From: Microcoleus vaginatus WJT46-NPBG5
GTDB lineage: Bacteria > Cyanobacteriota > Cyanobacteriia > Cyanobacteriales > Oscillatoriaceae
DNA length: 64,000 nt
Reading direction: 5' to 3'
Assembly (NCBI GenBank): GCA_019359355.1
Contig: JAHHHM010000012.1
Coordinates: forward strand, 62,001 to 126,000
Numbering within the stretch: position 1 is the stretch's first letter; each line of letters opens with the position of its first letter. The position numbers were made by a program, and so were the translations under genes. The notes under the pieces were generated by a model. The model ran no database searches. It saw only the letters and a list, made by a program, of their open reading frames with translations, and was not told the origin of the DNA. Positions 1 to 10,518 of the stretch are shown here, one piece after another.

Positions 1-3000
1 GTTCCCGTTTTTGCTTCGATTAAACGTGGTAACATTTGAGATTCATCAAAGCTTTCGCCAATTAACACATATTTATCAGCGGCTTTGCCTTGAAAATTTA
101 GCCCTAACTGTTGCCACACACTCGAAAAGTGAATGGGTATTTGCTGCTTAATTTTTATGGCTAAATTAATGTAAGGCGCTTGTTGTTGCACGGCAGAGTC
201 TAAGCTTTCTTCGGTAAAAAATAAGTAGCTGCAATAGTTACCGATGCAATATCCGCCCCATTCGATATCTCCAGTTTCTAGTCCGCTTTGAACGCCTTCT
301 TGGAAGGAGGTCACACTGTTTTTTGCGTGTTCTGTCCAGCTTCTAATATTGGCGTTAAATAGGTTGTAAACTTTAGCCTTGAGTTCTTTGGCATCGAATT
401 GTTCTAGCAGTTTTAAAGCGATCAAGCCGGCTTGATATCCTGCATCTAGTTTTCCCATTCCAGACAGCAACAAGCCATAAAAACCATAGGCAAATGCTGA
501 AAGTGCTGAATTTCCATGTTCAATGCAAAGATTGACCATTGTTAAGATTACTTGCGGAAAAATCTCTGGTTTTGCTTGAAAAACCGGCGTGCAGAGGAGT
601 TTTAAAATCCGCATAGCCGCAAGCTTATGCGGATCAGTCATGGCGGGAATATTTTCTAATTCCGCAATTTCGGGTAACTCAACCACTAAACTGTCTTCGC
701 TGCTGAGGGTTAAGAGATGAACGCCCAAGCTTTTCAAAACTTGCAACCCAGTTTCAACAGCTTTGAGCATTTCTAGTTGAGCGATATAAACTTGCATTTG
801 TAGTTCGCAAATTTTTACCGTATCAAGCAAGTTTTTTGCTTGATGTAAAACAACTTCAGCTAGAATGGCAGCTTGCCCAAAGTTTGTGTTTAAGTATTCC
901 GCTTCAGCAGCTTCTAAATAAAGCAAAAATGTTAACTCATAGTGGGAAAGCCAACTATTTTCCGTGAGCATTTCTAGCGCGATTCTAAATTGTGTAGCAG
1001 CCGCTTCATAAGCAGTTGCTGCTTTCGCTTTTTGGCCGGCAATCAAATTCAGCTTAGCAATTTCATGTTTCTCGTGCTGGCTAGTAACAAGCTCAATTCC
1101 TAGATTTAAATGTTCGACTATTTCAAAAATTCTGTCTTCTAGCTCATGAGGTAGAGTATTTTTAAGTAGTTGGCGACCAATTTGCCAGTGAACTGCCTTT
1201 TTTTGTTCGGTTGAAATTAAAGAATAAGCGGCTTGTTGGACTCGGTCATGCAAAAATTTATAGTTAAAGACTAATAGGTGACAATTAAATAGATCATCGG
1301 TTGTACTTTCTAATTCTGAAGTGGGCAAAATAAGTCCCGAATGAAGTGCCGGCAACAGATCGGGGAAAGTTTCAGTTGCAAATTTTTGATAAATTAAAGA
1401 AAGTGTATTTAAATCAAACTGGTTGCCGGCGCAAGCTGCTAAACGTAAAACTTGCTGAGTTTGTTCAGGCAGTTTCTTTAATTTATCTATCATTAAATCT
1501 ACTACATTGTCTGTGATACCTACTTCTTCAATTTGGGAAATATCCCATTGCCAAAATAAGTTAACTGAATTAAAATTAAGTAATTTTTCTTGATGCAGCG
1601 TTTTTAAGAATTCATTAACAAAAAAAGGATTACCGGAGGTTTTACTAAATACCAATTTCGCTAAAGATGTGACATCTGCCTTACTCGGATATAAAGTTTC
1701 TGCAATTAACTTTTGGATCTGTTCAATATTTAAAGGATTTAAAATGATTTCATTAATAATAACCCCTTGCTGTCGCAGGGAATCAAGGGTGATTATTAAT
1801 GAATGAGTGGGGCAAACTTCATTATTTCGATACGCCCCAATTAAAAATAAATATTGCGGATTTACCTCAGCCATGATTAACTCAATTAATTTGAGTGTTG
1901 CCGAGTCTGCCCACTGAAGATCGTCCAGAAAAATAACCAAAGGGTGTTCTGGTTGACAAAATACCCGAATGAAGTTTTGAAAAACTAAATTAAAGCGATT
2001 TTGAGACTCTGCCGGCCCTAATTCTCTGACCACTGGCTGCTTACCAATAATCAGTTCTACTTCGGGAATAACGTCAATAATAATTTGCCCATTAGAACCC
2101 AAAGCAGCTAAGAGTTTTTCTCGCCAGCGATTCAATTGCGCTTCGCTTTCTGTTAAAAGTTGCTGCACTAATGACTGGAAAGATTCCACAATTGCTGAAT
2201 AAGGAATATTCCGCTGAAATTGGTCAAATTTACCCAATATGAAATATCCCCGGTGCCAGGTTAGCGGTTTATAAATTTCCCGTACCAGGGATGATTTACC
2301 AATCCCCGAATAACCGGACACTAACATGATTTCAGAAGTCCCTTGCCGGGTGCTTTCTATCGCCCCTTTCTTCTGCCCAGATACGACACGAGTAAAAGCT
2401 GCTAGTAAGGTTTCAATTTCTTGTTCTCTGCCATAAAGTTTTTGGGGAATTTGAAATTTCCCAGAAACGTCGTGAGTACCGGGTATAAAATTTTCAATAA
2501 CACGGTTCGTTTCTAATTGGGTTAAACAAAATCCTAAATCTGCTTTGATTGCCCAGGCATTTTGATACCGATCTTCAGCAGTTTTTGCTAACAGCTTCAT
2601 CACAATATCAGAAAGGGCTTTAGGAACTTTTGAATTCAGCTCATGAGGCGGCACCGGCTGTTTGGCGATCTGACAGTGTACCAACTCCATTGCATCAGTT
2701 GTATTACAAAATAGTTGCCGAGTCAGCATTTCATACAAGGTGACGCCGAAGGAATAAAAATCAGTACGGTAATCTAAGGCGCGGTTCATTCTGCCCGTCT
2801 GTTCGGGCGACATATAGGTTAAAGTTCCTTCTAAAAATCTGGGATTTTTTTGGAGCGATGCTTCTGTTGATAAGACTGTAGAAATTCCAAAATCTATTAA
2901 TTTTATTTGCAACGTGTCTGGATTCACAACAATATTAGAAGGATTAATATCTTTGTGAATAATATTTTGCTGATGGATTTCACCTAAAATTTCAACGACT

Positions 3001-3332
3001 TTAATAGAAATTTTTAAAATATCTTTTAAATTTAAATGATTTTCATTAATTAAATTTTTTAATGACTTTGCCCCAAAATCTTCTAAAACTAGAGCAACTG
3101 TGTTCCGATATTTTTGCAAGCCATAAACTTTTACAACGCCTTCTAAATTCAAATTTTGAATAATTTTGTATTCTTGTTTGTATCGAGCAATTTGCTCTGG
3201 ACTCGGAAAGTCTTCTTTAAGAACTTTGAGAATGACAGGTAAATTGTCTTGAGAGTGCAATGCCCGATACACAATAGACTTCTCACTTTCATGCACTTGG
3301 GCCAGAATTTGATAATCGCAAAGTGTTAGCAT
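1..3332 (-). CDS. Ser/Thr protein kinase with AAA ATPase domain, 3' end outside window
   Basis: The reading frame starts at an ATG at 3332 and stays open to the left edge (about 1,110 codons), so the C-terminus is missing. Residues 1-265 form a protein kinase domain: VILK lysine near residue 36, catalytic loop HKDINPSN near 122-130, IDFG near 145-148. An AAA_16-type ATPase follows, with Walker A GYSGIGKSS near 339-348 and Walker B VIFLDDLQW near 464-472, then a long helical TPR-like region ending in a stretch like the FDESQM segment of cyanobacterial homologues. Family knowledge: such proteins are typically 1,700-2,000 residues and continue into GAF and histidine kinase or cyclase domains (HstK type). 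Which ending applies cannot be seen here. The gene is more AT-rich than its neighbours and points away from gyrA. Confidence 0.9.
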   Translation of the reverse strand, partial: MLTLCDYQILAQVHESEKSIVYRALHSQDNLPVILKVLKEDFPSPEQIARYKQEYKIIQNLNLEGVVKVYGLQKYRNTVALVLEDFGAKSLKNLINENHLNLKDILKISIKVVEILGEIHQQNIIHKDINPSNIVVNPDTLQIKLIDFGISTVLSTEASLQKNPRFLEGTLTYMSPEQTGRMNRALDYRTDFYSFGVTLYEMLTRQLFCNTTDAMELVHCQIAKQPVPPHELNSKVPKALSDIVMKLLAKTAEDRYQNAWAIKADLGFCLTQLETNRVIENFIPGTHDVSGKFQIPQKLYGREQEIETLLAAFTRVVSGQKKGAIESTRQGTSEIMLVSGYSGIGKSSLVREIYKPLTWHRGYFILGKFDQFQRNIPYSAIVESFQSLVQQLLTESEAQLNRWREKLLAALGSNGQIIIDVIPEVELIIGKQPVVRELGPAESQNRFNLVFQNFIRVFCQPEHPLVIFLDDLQWADSATLKLIELIMAEVNPQYLFLIGAYRNNEVCPTHSLIITLDSLRQQGVIINEIILNPLNIEQIQKLIAETLYPSKADVTSLAKLVFSKTSGNPFFVNEFLKTLHQEKLLNFNSVNLFWQWDISQIEEVGITDNVVDLMIDKLKKLPEQTQQVLRLAACAGNQFDLNTLSLIYQKFATETFPDLLPALHSGLILPTSELESTTDDLFNCHLLVFNYKFLHDRVQQAAYSLISTEQKKAVHWQIGRQLLKNTLPHELEDRIFEIVEHLNLGIELVTSQHEKHEIAKLNLIAGQKAKAATAYEAAATQFRIALEMLTENSWLSHYELTFLLYLEAAEAEYLNTNFGQAAILAEVVLHQAKNLLDTVKICELQMQVYIAQLEMLKAVETGLQVLKSLGVHLLTLSSEDSLVVELPEIAELENIPAMTDPHKLAAMRILKLLCTPVFQAKPEIFPQVILTMVNLCIEHGNSALSAFAYGFYGLLLSGMGKLDAGYQAGLIALKLLEQFDAKELKAKVYNLFNANIRSWTEHAKNSVTSFQEGVQSGLETGDIEWGGYCIGNYCSYLFFTEESLDSAVQQQAPYINLAIKIKQQIPIHFSSVWQQLGLNFQGKAADKYVLIGESFDESQMLPRLIEAKTG

Positions 3333-3836
3333 AATAGAGCTTTGAAGTAATTTTTACTCGTCTGAGCAGACTCGACACTGCCGAGTCTGTTACCCCGAAA
3401 CTCTGTGTTAGCTCAAACTTCTTAAATACGTCATCAAAATGTTACAAATGTTAATAGATTGAGATTTTTTATGAAAATAATTTAAATCCTGAAATAAAAG
3501 CGGTCTATTATTGCTAGAGAATGTAAAACTTTCTTGTTAAATAGTATTTAAATAAAAAGTAAAAATAACTTTTTAAACTTTTATTATTCCTTGAATAGAG
3601 GCAATAATTTTGCTCCACAATTCATCAAGTTTTTCAATTTAAATAAACTTTATTATTTTCTTAACATCTAGCCGCGCAAAAAGTAAGTGCTGACGCCTGT
3701 CTGACGAGCGGTTAAAGACCAAAATGTGTTAAAATCTTAATAAGATTTGGCATTTATTAGGAAACCAGACTAGGGTTTTAATATTTTTTTGCCGATTTGC
3801 GCCTGAAATCTTACATTTTTGGAGTTTCTCACTGTT
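3333..3836. other. AT-rich divergent intergenic region upstream of kinase and gyrA
   Basis: About 500 bp with no credible gene, separating two divergent genes, so both promoters must lie here. A perfect 8-bp hairpin (CAGACTCG at 3367-3374, CGAGTCTG at 3382-3389, 7-nt loop) sits 35 bp upstream of the kinase start, in its likely 5' leader. The centre is runs of A and T. I cannot assign specific promoter boxes. Confidence 0.5.
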
Positions 3837-6485
3837 ATGACCTACTCCCAGGAGCGGATTATCCCCACGGATTTACGCAACGAGATGCAACAGTCTTACC
3901 TGGAATACGCGATGAGCGTAATTGTGGGGCGGGCGCTCCCAGATGCCAGGGATGGACTCAAGCCGGTACACCGGCGCATCCTCTACGCGATGCATGAGTT
4001 GGGCCTTGCTCCGGATCGGCCTTTCCGCAAATGCGCCCGTGTGGTGGGGGAAGTGCTGGGTAAATACCATCCCCACGGCGATACAGCCGTCTATGACGCC
4101 TTGGTGCGGATGGCGCAAGACTTCTCCATGCGTTCGCCCCTGATCAACGGCCACGGCAACTTTGGCTCGATTGACAACGACCCACCGGCAGCAATGCGGT
4201 ATACCGAGTGCCGGCTGCAATCGCTGACCTCGGACGCGATGCTGCGCGATATTGACTCAGATACCGTCGATTATGGGGATAACTTCGACGGTTCCCAACA
4301 AGAACCCCTGGTGATGCCGGCACGCATCCCACAACTGCTGCTCAACGGTTCCTCTGGTATCGCGGTGGGTATGGCCACGAACATCCCACCTCACAACTTG
4401 GGAGAACTCATTGATGGATTGGTTGCCCTGATCCACAACCCAGACTTGACCGATGTCCAGCTCATGCAGTACATCCCTGGCCCTGACTTCCCCACCGGCG
4501 GCCAAATTTTAGGCGTCACCGGCATCCGCGAAGCTTACACCACCGGGCGTGGTTCCATCACCATGCGCGGTATTGCCAGCATAGAAACCATTGAACACCG
4601 GGGCCGGCCAGACCGCGAAGCAATCATCATCACCGAACTGCCCTACCAAACCAATAAGGCAGCGATGATTGAGAAAATTGCCGACATGGTGAACGAGAAG
4701 CGGTTGGAAGGCATTGCCGATATCCGCGATGAAAGCGACCGCGACGGAATGCGGGTTGTCATCGAACTCAAGCGTGACGCCTATCCCCGAGTTGTCCTCA
4801 ACAACCTCTACAAACAAACGCCCCTGCAAGCTAATTTTGGGGCAAATATGCTGGCGCTGGTCAATGCAGAACCGCAACTGCTGACCCTCAGGCAGTTCCT
4901 CAATGTTTTCTTGGATTTCCGTGTTGAAACCATTACCAGACGGACGCAGTATGAACTGCGAAAAGCGGAAGAACGCGACCATTTGCTGCAAGGGTTACTC
5001 ATTGCTCTAGACAATTTAGACGCAATTATTCACCTAATTCGGAGTGCAGCAGATACCGCCACTGCCAAACAGGAATTAATGGATACCTATGGGCTTTCTG
5101 AATCCCAAGCAGACGCCATTTTGCAGATGCAGCTGCGGCGGCTGACTGCATTAGAAGCTCAGAAAATTACGCAAGAACACGATGAGTTGCAAACACTCAT
5201 CGCCGATTTACAGGATATTCTGGCAAGACGCGAACGCATTTTAGAAATCATCGAAACCGAAGCGACAGACATTAAAACAAAGTTTGCCACACCGCGACGG
5301 ACCCAGATCGAACACGCAGATGGGGAAATCGATGACACCGACTTGATCGCCAATGAAAAAGCCTTAATTCTGCTAACAGAACAAGGTTACATTAAGCGAA
5401 TGCCGGTGAACTCTTTTGAAGCGCAAAGTCGGGGTACTCGGGGTAAAGCCGCGAACCGGATGAAAGAGGATGATGGGGTTGAGCATTTCTTAACTTGCTG
5501 CGACCATGATAGCGTTTTGTTCTTTAGCGCTCGCGGCGTCGTTTATTGCCTGAAAGCTTACCAAATTCCCACCGGCTCCCGCACCGCGCGAGGCACTGCC
5601 ATTGTGCAAATGCTACCGATTCCACGAGATGAAAAAATCACCTCAATCGTGCCGGTGAGCGAATTCAGTGACGATGAATATCTGATCATGCTCACCAAAG
5701 GCGGCTACATCAAAAAAACCGCCTTGTCTGCCTTCAGCAACATTCGAGCCAATGGCTTAATTGCCATTTCTCTCGAAGAAGCCGATCAGCTGCGCTGGGT
5801 GCGACGCGCACGCGCAGAAGACAGCATCATCATTGGATCGCGGCAGGGAATGGCAATTCATTTCAAAGCCACCGCCGACCAGTTGCGTCCCCTCGGTCGC
5901 GCTACGCGGGGTGTAAAATCCATGAACCTCCGCAAAGGCGATGAACTGATCAGCATGGATATCCTGCCGGCAGCGATCGTTGCCACCCTTGCTCAAACAG
6001 AGGTGGATGAATCAGAAATCGAAGAGGAAGAATTAGAACTCCAAATCGATGAGTCTGAAAACGGCGCTCAAGATTTAGCACTCAGTAACGATGAGTCTGA
6101 AAACGGCGCTCAAGATTCAGCACTCACCACATCTGCCGGTCCGTGGGTACTGGTGGTGACCACCGGCGGCTATGGCAAGCGGGTGCCGGTTGGTCAATTC
6201 CGGCTACAAAATCGGGCCGGTAAGGGAATCATCGTCACGAAATTCAAGTCTCGACGCACGAATGATCAACTCGCTGCCCTGCGAATTGTCCATGAGGGTG
6301 ATGAACTCATGATCGTGACAAGTCGAGGCATTATCATCCGTCAATCTGCGGATGCAATTTCCCCTCAATCCCGGAGTGCAACGGGTGTGCGGGTGCAACG
6401 CTTGGACGAAGATGATGCCATCGCCGCAGTGGCTTTAGTGCCGCCCTCTAATGGCGAGACGGAGGAACAAGAAGAAGCGGAATAA
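3837..6485 (+). CDS. gyrA: DNA gyrase subunit A
   Basis: Type II topoisomerase subunit that cleaves and rejoins DNA; with GyrB it introduces negative supercoils. The ATG at 3837 (882 aa) is preferred over the upstream TTG at 3819 because GGAG at 3821-3824 precedes it and the protein then starts [13 protein letters not shown], like other cyanobacterial GyrA. With this start the catalytic tyrosine in AMRYTECRL is residue 122, as in E. coli, and the quinolone-determining positions are Thr83 and Asp87. Breakage-reunion domain to about residue 500, then the beta-pinwheel C-terminal domain. The GyrA box is degenerate (QSRGTRGK rather than QRRGGKG). An acidic insertion near residues 720-765 contains a 42-bp tandem duplication, annotated separately. 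Confidence 0.97.
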   Translation: MTYSQERIIPTDLRNEMQQSYLEYAMSVIVGRALPDARDGLKPVHRRILYAMHELGLAPDRPFRKCARVVGEVLGKYHPHGDTAVYDALVRMAQDFSMRSPLINGHGNFGSIDNDPPAAMRYTECRLQSLTSDAMLRDIDSDTVDYGDNFDGSQQEPLVMPARIPQLLLNGSSGIAVGMATNIPPHNLGELIDGLVALIHNPDLTDVQLMQYIPGPDFPTGGQILGVTGIREAYTTGRGSITMRGIASIETIEHRGRPDREAIIITELPYQTNKAAMIEKIADMVNEKRLEGIADIRDESDRDGMRVVIELKRDAYPRVVLNNLYKQTPLQANFGANMLALVNAEPQLLTLRQFLNVFLDFRVETITRRTQYELRKAEERDHLLQGLLIALDNLDAIIHLIRSAADTATAKQELMDTYGLSESQADAILQMQLRRLTALEAQKITQEHDELQTLIADLQDILARRERILEIIETEATDIKTKFATPRRTQIEHADGEIDDTDLIANEKALILLTEQGYIKRMPVNSFEAQSRGTRGKAANRMKEDDGVEHFLTCCDHDSVLFFSARGVVYCLKAYQIPTGSRTARGTAIVQMLPIPRDEKITSIVPVSEFSDDEYLIMLTKGGYIKKTALSAFSNIRANGLIAISLEEADQLRWVRRARAEDSIIIGSRQGMAIHFKATADQLRPLGRATRGVKSMNLRKGDELISMDILPAAIVATLAQTEVDESEIEEEELELQIDESENGAQDLALSNDESENGAQDSALTTSAGPWVLVVTTGGYGKRVPVGQFRLQNRAGKGIIVTKFKSRRTNDQLAALRIVHEGDELMIVTSRGIIIRQSADAISPQSRSATGVRVQRLDEDDAIAAVALVPPSNGETEEQEEAE
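6048..6126 (+). repeat. 42-bp in-frame tandem duplication inside gyrA
   Basis: The unit starting GATGAGTCTGAAAACGGCGC at 6048 recurs at 6090 with a single mismatch until the copies diverge after 6126. It encodes DESENGAQD(L/S)AL twice inside an acidic linker between blades of the C-terminal domain. The near identity at DNA level indicates a recent slippage or duplication event. Confidence 0.9.
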
Positions 6486-6495
6486 AAATGAGAAT

Positions 6496-6536
6496 TTTGG
6501 ATTTTAGATGGGGTATTTGCTCATCTAAAATCCAAA
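6496..6536. terminator. Inverted repeat downstream of gyrA (TTTTAGAT family)
   Basis: Perfect 15-bp arms TTTGGATTTTAGATG (6496-6510) and CATCTAAAATCCAAA (6522-6536) with an 11-nt loop, between the convergent gyrA and the minus-strand gene at 6552. It could terminate both transcripts. The core TTTTAGAT recurs in similar hairpins at 20253, 23005 and 61152, so this is also a dispersed repeat element. Confidence 0.7.
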
Positions 6537-6551
6537 GTTAATCTGTGCGAT

Positions 6552-7379
6552 TTATAAAAGGTCGCGGGTTTCTTTAAAATATTCCACTCCCACCCCAACC
6601 GCTTGACGAGTCCCGACCCCGTTAATCAGGACTGCCGGCTGATCATTAAATTTTAAGGCTTGTTCAGTTTGACGCTGAGGGTTTGGTACAGGCCGGTTAG
6701 GTAATACCAACCGCACAGCTTTTAGCAATTGAGCATCAGTCAACGGCAGCTTGGTTTTGACCGTTAAAATTTGATCAAAATCAGGGGGTGCTGTGATTAA
6801 ATGGGCTAAATATTGCTCTGTGCTATTGCCAAATAACAGGTATTCGGTAAGTTTTGGCACTTTGCTATTAGGGGAAAGCCGGCGAAAATGTACCACCCTT
6901 TTAACTTTGGCATTCACATTACTAGCAATCAGTTGCCGGCTAGCATTGCGCTCATATTGACCTCGATGGATATTACCTTTAAAAGACTGAATTTTTCCTG
7001 ATTCTAAATCAGGCATTGAAAACTCCTGTGTCGGCTCAAAGGTAAATTCATTCTGATTGGGGTCTTTTTTCTGCTCTGTTAAGTATTTTGCTTGAGGGTC
7101 GCCGGCTCCTTCAAAGGTGACTTCCAACAAAGCTTGGTAGTTGTGACAGGAACCATTAAACAAAGGCATATGGGAGAGATAAACCGCCTTTTCACCCACA
7201 ATTCGCATCCCATGCGTCATACAGGGCGATGTCTGAGCAGAGGCCGGGTTAACGAACATTAAGGCGGCGGTTAGGATTACCATCAACAAACTAACGAGCT
7301 TTTTCCATTTATAAAAAAGCCAATTTATAAAGTTGACTGGAGACTCCGCTACTTTGGAACTAAGTGAGTCATGAATCAT
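6552..7379 (-). CDS. Secreted protein of unknown function
   Basis: 275 aa from the ATG at 7379. A hydrophobic segment at about residues 29-47 (LVSLLMVILTAALMFVNP) followed by ASA-QTS looks like a signal peptide with a cleavage site, preceded by an unusually long n-region; a later start inside the first 30 codons is possible because no Shine-Dalgarno sequence supports 7379. The mature part has two early cysteines (SPCMTHGM, GSCHNY) and a basic mid-region but no motif I recognise. Probably periplasmic or cell-surface. It is convergent with gyrA and divergent from lnt. Confidence 0.75.
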   Translation of the reverse strand: MIHDSLSSKVAESPVNFINWLFYKWKKLVSLLMVILTAALMFVNPASAQTSPCMTHGMRIVGEKAVYLSHMPLFNGSCHNYQALLEVTFEGAGDPQAKYLTEQKKDPNQNEFTFEPTQEFSMPDLESGKIQSFKGNIHRGQYERNASRQLIASNVNAKVKRVVHFRRLSPNSKVPKLTEYLLFGNSTEQYLAHLITAPPDFDQILTVKTKLPLTDAQLLKAVRLVLPNRPVPNPQRQTEQALKFNDQPAVLINGVGTRQAVGVGVEYFKETRDLL

Positions 7380-7530
7380 ATTTTATTTTATGTAAATTAT
7401 CTAAACTTATTTCTAGGTTCCTTTGGAAGTATCCGGAATTTTTGAATTTAAAATTATAAAGAAACGCTAAGTTTGAGAATTATAAGCACTGCTCTAACCA
7501 TAATTCATTACGTTTAGGAGTGACTGTAGC

Positions 7531-9150
7531 TTGAAAATGCTCACAATTCGCAGCATCAAACTCAACAAAACCAACCATCCTATCCCAACCCCTGTGATCA
7601 TCCTGATGAGTGGGATTTTGATGGGACTGACACCCGCGTCGGTTGGTGCTTGGTTCCTAGGGTGGATTGCCTTGGCTCCCCTTTGGTTGCTGGTGGTGCA
7701 AGAAAGTAAACAGTTAAAAGATCAAAAAGAAAAGAAATTTTTACCCTTCACGGCTTTATTGTGGGGAATTGGTTATCACGGTGTCGCTCTTTTTTGGATC
7801 ACCGGCGTTCACCCCATGACTTGGATGGGAGTGCCTTGGCTGGCAAGTTTGGCGATTGCGTTTTTCTGTTGGGTATTTGTTACTCTTTGCGGTGCCGTGT
7901 TAGTTGGAATTTGGGCAACTTGTTTCTTTTGGATCAATCGGAAGTTTAAAGTTTCAACATTAGTTCGAGTGTTAACCGGCACCGCTTTGTGGTGCGTTTT
8001 AGAAACAATTTGGAGTACCGGCTCCCTCTGGTGGAGTTCCCTATCCTACACCCAAAGCCCTCACAATCTCCCTATTTTGCACCTGGCTCAACTTGCCGGT
8101 CCCTCTGCTGTAACAGCCGCCCTTGTTGCCGTCAATGGTTTAATTGCTGAAGCTTGGATGAAAGCAAAAAATCATCAAATAAAAGGTATTAAAGCAAATA
8201 TTTTAGTTTATTTATTGCCGATGAGCCTTTGTTTATTCCTGCATCTTTTAGGATTTGCCCTGTACAGTCGGCCATTGGCACAACCCCCGGCAGATGCCTT
8301 AAAAGTTGGGATTATTCAAGGCAATATTCCCAATACGATTAAACTCTACCAAGAAGGGTGGCTTCGTGCAATTGAAGGCTATACCACCGGCTATCGAAGG
8401 TTAGCTGATCAAGGAGTAGAGGTTGTTCTCACCCCAGAAACCGCGTTGCCGGTAAAATGGTCAGAATCTAACTGGATTCGAGATGCCTTTTATCAGGCAA
8501 TTTTAGATAAAAACGTGCCGGCATGGGTGGGAGCATTTGGGGAAAAAGGACGCAGCTATACCAATAGTTTGTTTACGGTAACTGGCACAGGTGAAACCTT
8601 CAATCGCTACGATAAAGTTAAATTAGTTCCCTTGGGGGAATTCATTCCTTTTGAAGAATTTTTAGGACGTTTAATTGACCGGCTCTCACCGTTAGACGCT
8701 CATCTGGCTGCCGGTTTACCTACTCAAGTATTTGATACACCTTTTGGCCGTGCAATTGTGGGGATTTGCTATGAATCGGCTTTTTCCTCTCATTTCCAGC
8801 GTCAGGCAGCTTTAGGCGGGCAGTTTATCCTCACAGCCTCTAATAACGCCCACTACAGCCCATCGATGCCGGCACAGCATCACGCCCAAGATGTGATGCG
8901 GGCAATTGAAACAGATCGGTGGGCAGTTAGAGCCACCAATACCGGCTATTCTGGCATTGTCGATCCCCACGGCAAAACTGTATGGATATCGGGGATTAAT
9001 ACTTACGAAATTCATGCAGCTACGATTTACCGCCGGCGCACTCAGACGCTTTATGTGCAATGGGGAGATTGGCTAACACCGGCACTGTTGGGAGTCATTG
9101 CAATTGCCTGCTTTTTTGACTTTCGCACCCGGATAAGCGCCGGTTCTTAA
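7531..9150 (+). CDS. lnt: Apolipoprotein N-acyltransferase
   Basis: Transfers a third acyl chain to the N-terminal cysteine of lipoproteins in the inner membrane. The N-terminal half is polytopic (about residues 20-250, many hydrophobic segments); the C-terminal half is a nitrilase-fold domain with the catalytic triad visible: Glu in LTPETALPVKW, Lys in NRYDKVKLVPLGE, Cys in VGICYESAF. A closing membrane helix lies near 515-532. Length 539 aa against 512 in E. coli. The TTG at 7531 is chosen because TAGGAG at 7515-7520 is 10 nt upstream; an ATG at 7537 is the alternative. The substrate pool includes the lipoprotein cyclophilin encoded at 20300-21058. Confidence 0.93.
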   Translation: MKMLTIRSIKLNKTNHPIPTPVIILMSGILMGLTPASVGAWFLGWIALAPLWLLVVQESKQLKDQKEKKFLPFTALLWGIGYHGVALFWITGVHPMTWMGVPWLASLAIAFFCWVFVTLCGAVLVGIWATCFFWINRKFKVSTLVRVLTGTALWCVLETIWSTGSLWWSSLSYTQSPHNLPILHLAQLAGPSAVTAALVAVNGLIAEAWMKAKNHQIKGIKANILVYLLPMSLCLFLHLLGFALYSRPLAQPPADALKVGIIQGNIPNTIKLYQEGWLRAIEGYTTGYRRLADQGVEVVLTPETALPVKWSESNWIRDAFYQAILDKNVPAWVGAFGEKGRSYTNSLFTVTGTGETFNRYDKVKLVPLGEFIPFEEFLGRLIDRLSPLDAHLAAGLPTQVFDTPFGRAIVGICYESAFSSHFQRQAALGGQFILTASNNAHYSPSMPAQHHAQDVMRAIETDRWAVRATNTGYSGIVDPHGKTVWISGINTYEIHAATIYRRRTQTLYVQWGDWLTPALLGVIAIACFFDFRTRISAGS

Positions 9151-9293
9151 CTTTGGTGAAAAGCAGCCGGTGTAAAAATATTCCTAATCTCCCGTCCTTT
9201 TGCTAAAGGTGATTTGAGCCAGCTTGAAATAACCTGCTTGCGCTGTGCGTTTTTCATCAATGGCACACCACAGTCCTTTAGCATGGCTCACCA

Positions 9294-9347
9294 AAAAATA
9301 GGCGAAAACTGAGGACGCTGACAGGGCAAAGGTTTTCGCCTATTTTT
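9294..9347. terminator. Strong hairpin terminator downstream of lnt
   Basis: AAAAATAGGCGAAAAC (9294-9309) and GTTTTCGCCTATTTTT (9332-9347) are perfect 16-bp complements around a 22-nt loop, ending in a T run on the + strand and starting with an A run, so it can act in either direction. It occupies the 307-bp gap between lnt and the next gene; nothing else was seen in that gap. Confidence 0.8.
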
Positions 9348-9457
9348 GACTCGTCAAACTCAGAAAGATAAGTTTAAATGGGAAAAGACGGGGAATACTA
9401 AATAGTAACGGCGACTTAAGCGGCTCACAAGTGCGGTGAAGCTAAAAAAAAACAGTC

Positions 9458-10417
9458 ATGGTCAAATTTTCTCAATTCGGGGTAGCACAGATTTTTTTAG
9501 CAGCCGCACTGGCAGTGAGCGGTGTGGGTTGTAATGACGGCGAACCTTCCAGCAGCTCAAATACCCATACGGCGCAAAGCACACCGGCACCGGCTCCGAG
9601 TGCAGCACCGGCAAGTCCAAAGCCGGCTGCAAAACCAGCACAGAAGCCGGTGAATCCACCCATTAGTGATGGTGCTGCTCGAAGATCCTATGAAGAGGCG
9701 CTCGACAAAGGTTACAGTGCCGCTAGCATCAGTCAAACTGCCCAATCTCCAGAAGATTGGAAACTGGTAGAAAGCCAGTGGCAAGAGGCGATCAAGCTCC
9801 TAAAAACAGTGCCGGCTTCTAGCACTCAAAATAAACTAGCAAAAAGCAAAATAGCTGAGTATCAGAAAAATCTGGTCTCTGCTAAACAGCAAGCAGCTCG
9901 TGCCACAACCCGTTCTAAAACTGAATTGGCGGGGATTGAAGTCCCAGTCATCCCTTCCACCTCAGAAGTCCCAATCATCCCTTCTACCTCAGATGTGACT
10001 TCTCGCAGTAGCTCCAGCTATGGCTCATCTAAGGAGAGCGGCAGCCGTCCAGAAGTTATTCTGGCACCGATCAAACGTCGTGCCGGCGGGACGGCAGTGA
10101 TAGAAGTGACCTTTAATGGCCGGCAAACTTTTGACATGATTGTCGATACGGGAGCCAGTGGCACAGTAATTACGTCAAAGATGGCTAGTGTCTTGGGAGT
10201 TCGTCCAGAAGGCTCGATGACAGCAGACACTCCCAGCGCCAAAGCTGTGACATTTCCCATTGGCAGAGTCGATAGCATGGAAGTTGGGGGTGCGGTTGTT
10301 AATAACGTGCCGGTGGCAATTGCATCACAGCTAGATATTGGGTTGCTGGGGCAAGACTTCTTTGGGGGTTACGACGTCACCTTTAGAGAAGATGTGGTGG
10401 AATTTCACAGCCGATGA
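9458..10417 (+). CDS. Retropepsin-like aspartic protease, exported (long paralogue)
   Basis: 319 aa. The N-terminus has a hydrophobic signal segment ending GVGC-NDG, which could be a lipoprotein signal although the lipobox is poor. Residues 35-70 are Ala/Pro/Lys-rich, a wall or periplasm linker, followed by a helical stretch, then the protease core from about 205. The core has a single active-site motif, VDTGASGTVIT near residues 228-238, and a closing GLLGQDFFGGYDV, typical of dimeric clan AA retropepsin-like proteases (DTGA family). The substrate is unknown. The core is clearly paralogous to the next gene, 100 bp downstream. Confidence 0.85.
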   Translation: MVKFSQFGVAQIFLAAALAVSGVGCNDGEPSSSSNTHTAQSTPAPAPSAAPASPKPAAKPAQKPVNPPISDGAARRSYEEALDKGYSAASISQTAQSPEDWKLVESQWQEAIKLLKTVPASSTQNKLAKSKIAEYQKNLVSAKQQAARATTRSKTELAGIEVPVIPSTSEVPIIPSTSDVTSRSSSSYGSSKESGSRPEVILAPIKRRAGGTAVIEVTFNGRQTFDMIVDTGASGTVITSKMASVLGVRPEGSMTADTPSAKAVTFPIGRVDSMEVGGAVVNNVPVAIASQLDIGLLGQDFFGGYDVTFREDVVEFHSR

Positions 10418-10435
10418 CGGCGACAAACCGTGATT

Positions 10436-10465
10436 AAAAATTAAAAATCTGCCTTTTTAATTTTT
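10436..10465. repeat. AT-rich 12-bp perfect hairpin between the two protease genes
   Basis: AAAAATTAAAAA (10436-10447), loop TCTGCC, TTTTTAATTTTT (10454-10465). It lies 18 bp after the stop of the first protease gene and may partly terminate or process its transcript. Confidence 0.6.
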
Positions 10466-10518
10466 AGTTTGTTACTTTTCAATCATTGACTTAGCTTCTA
10501 CAAGGAGTCAGATTTGCT

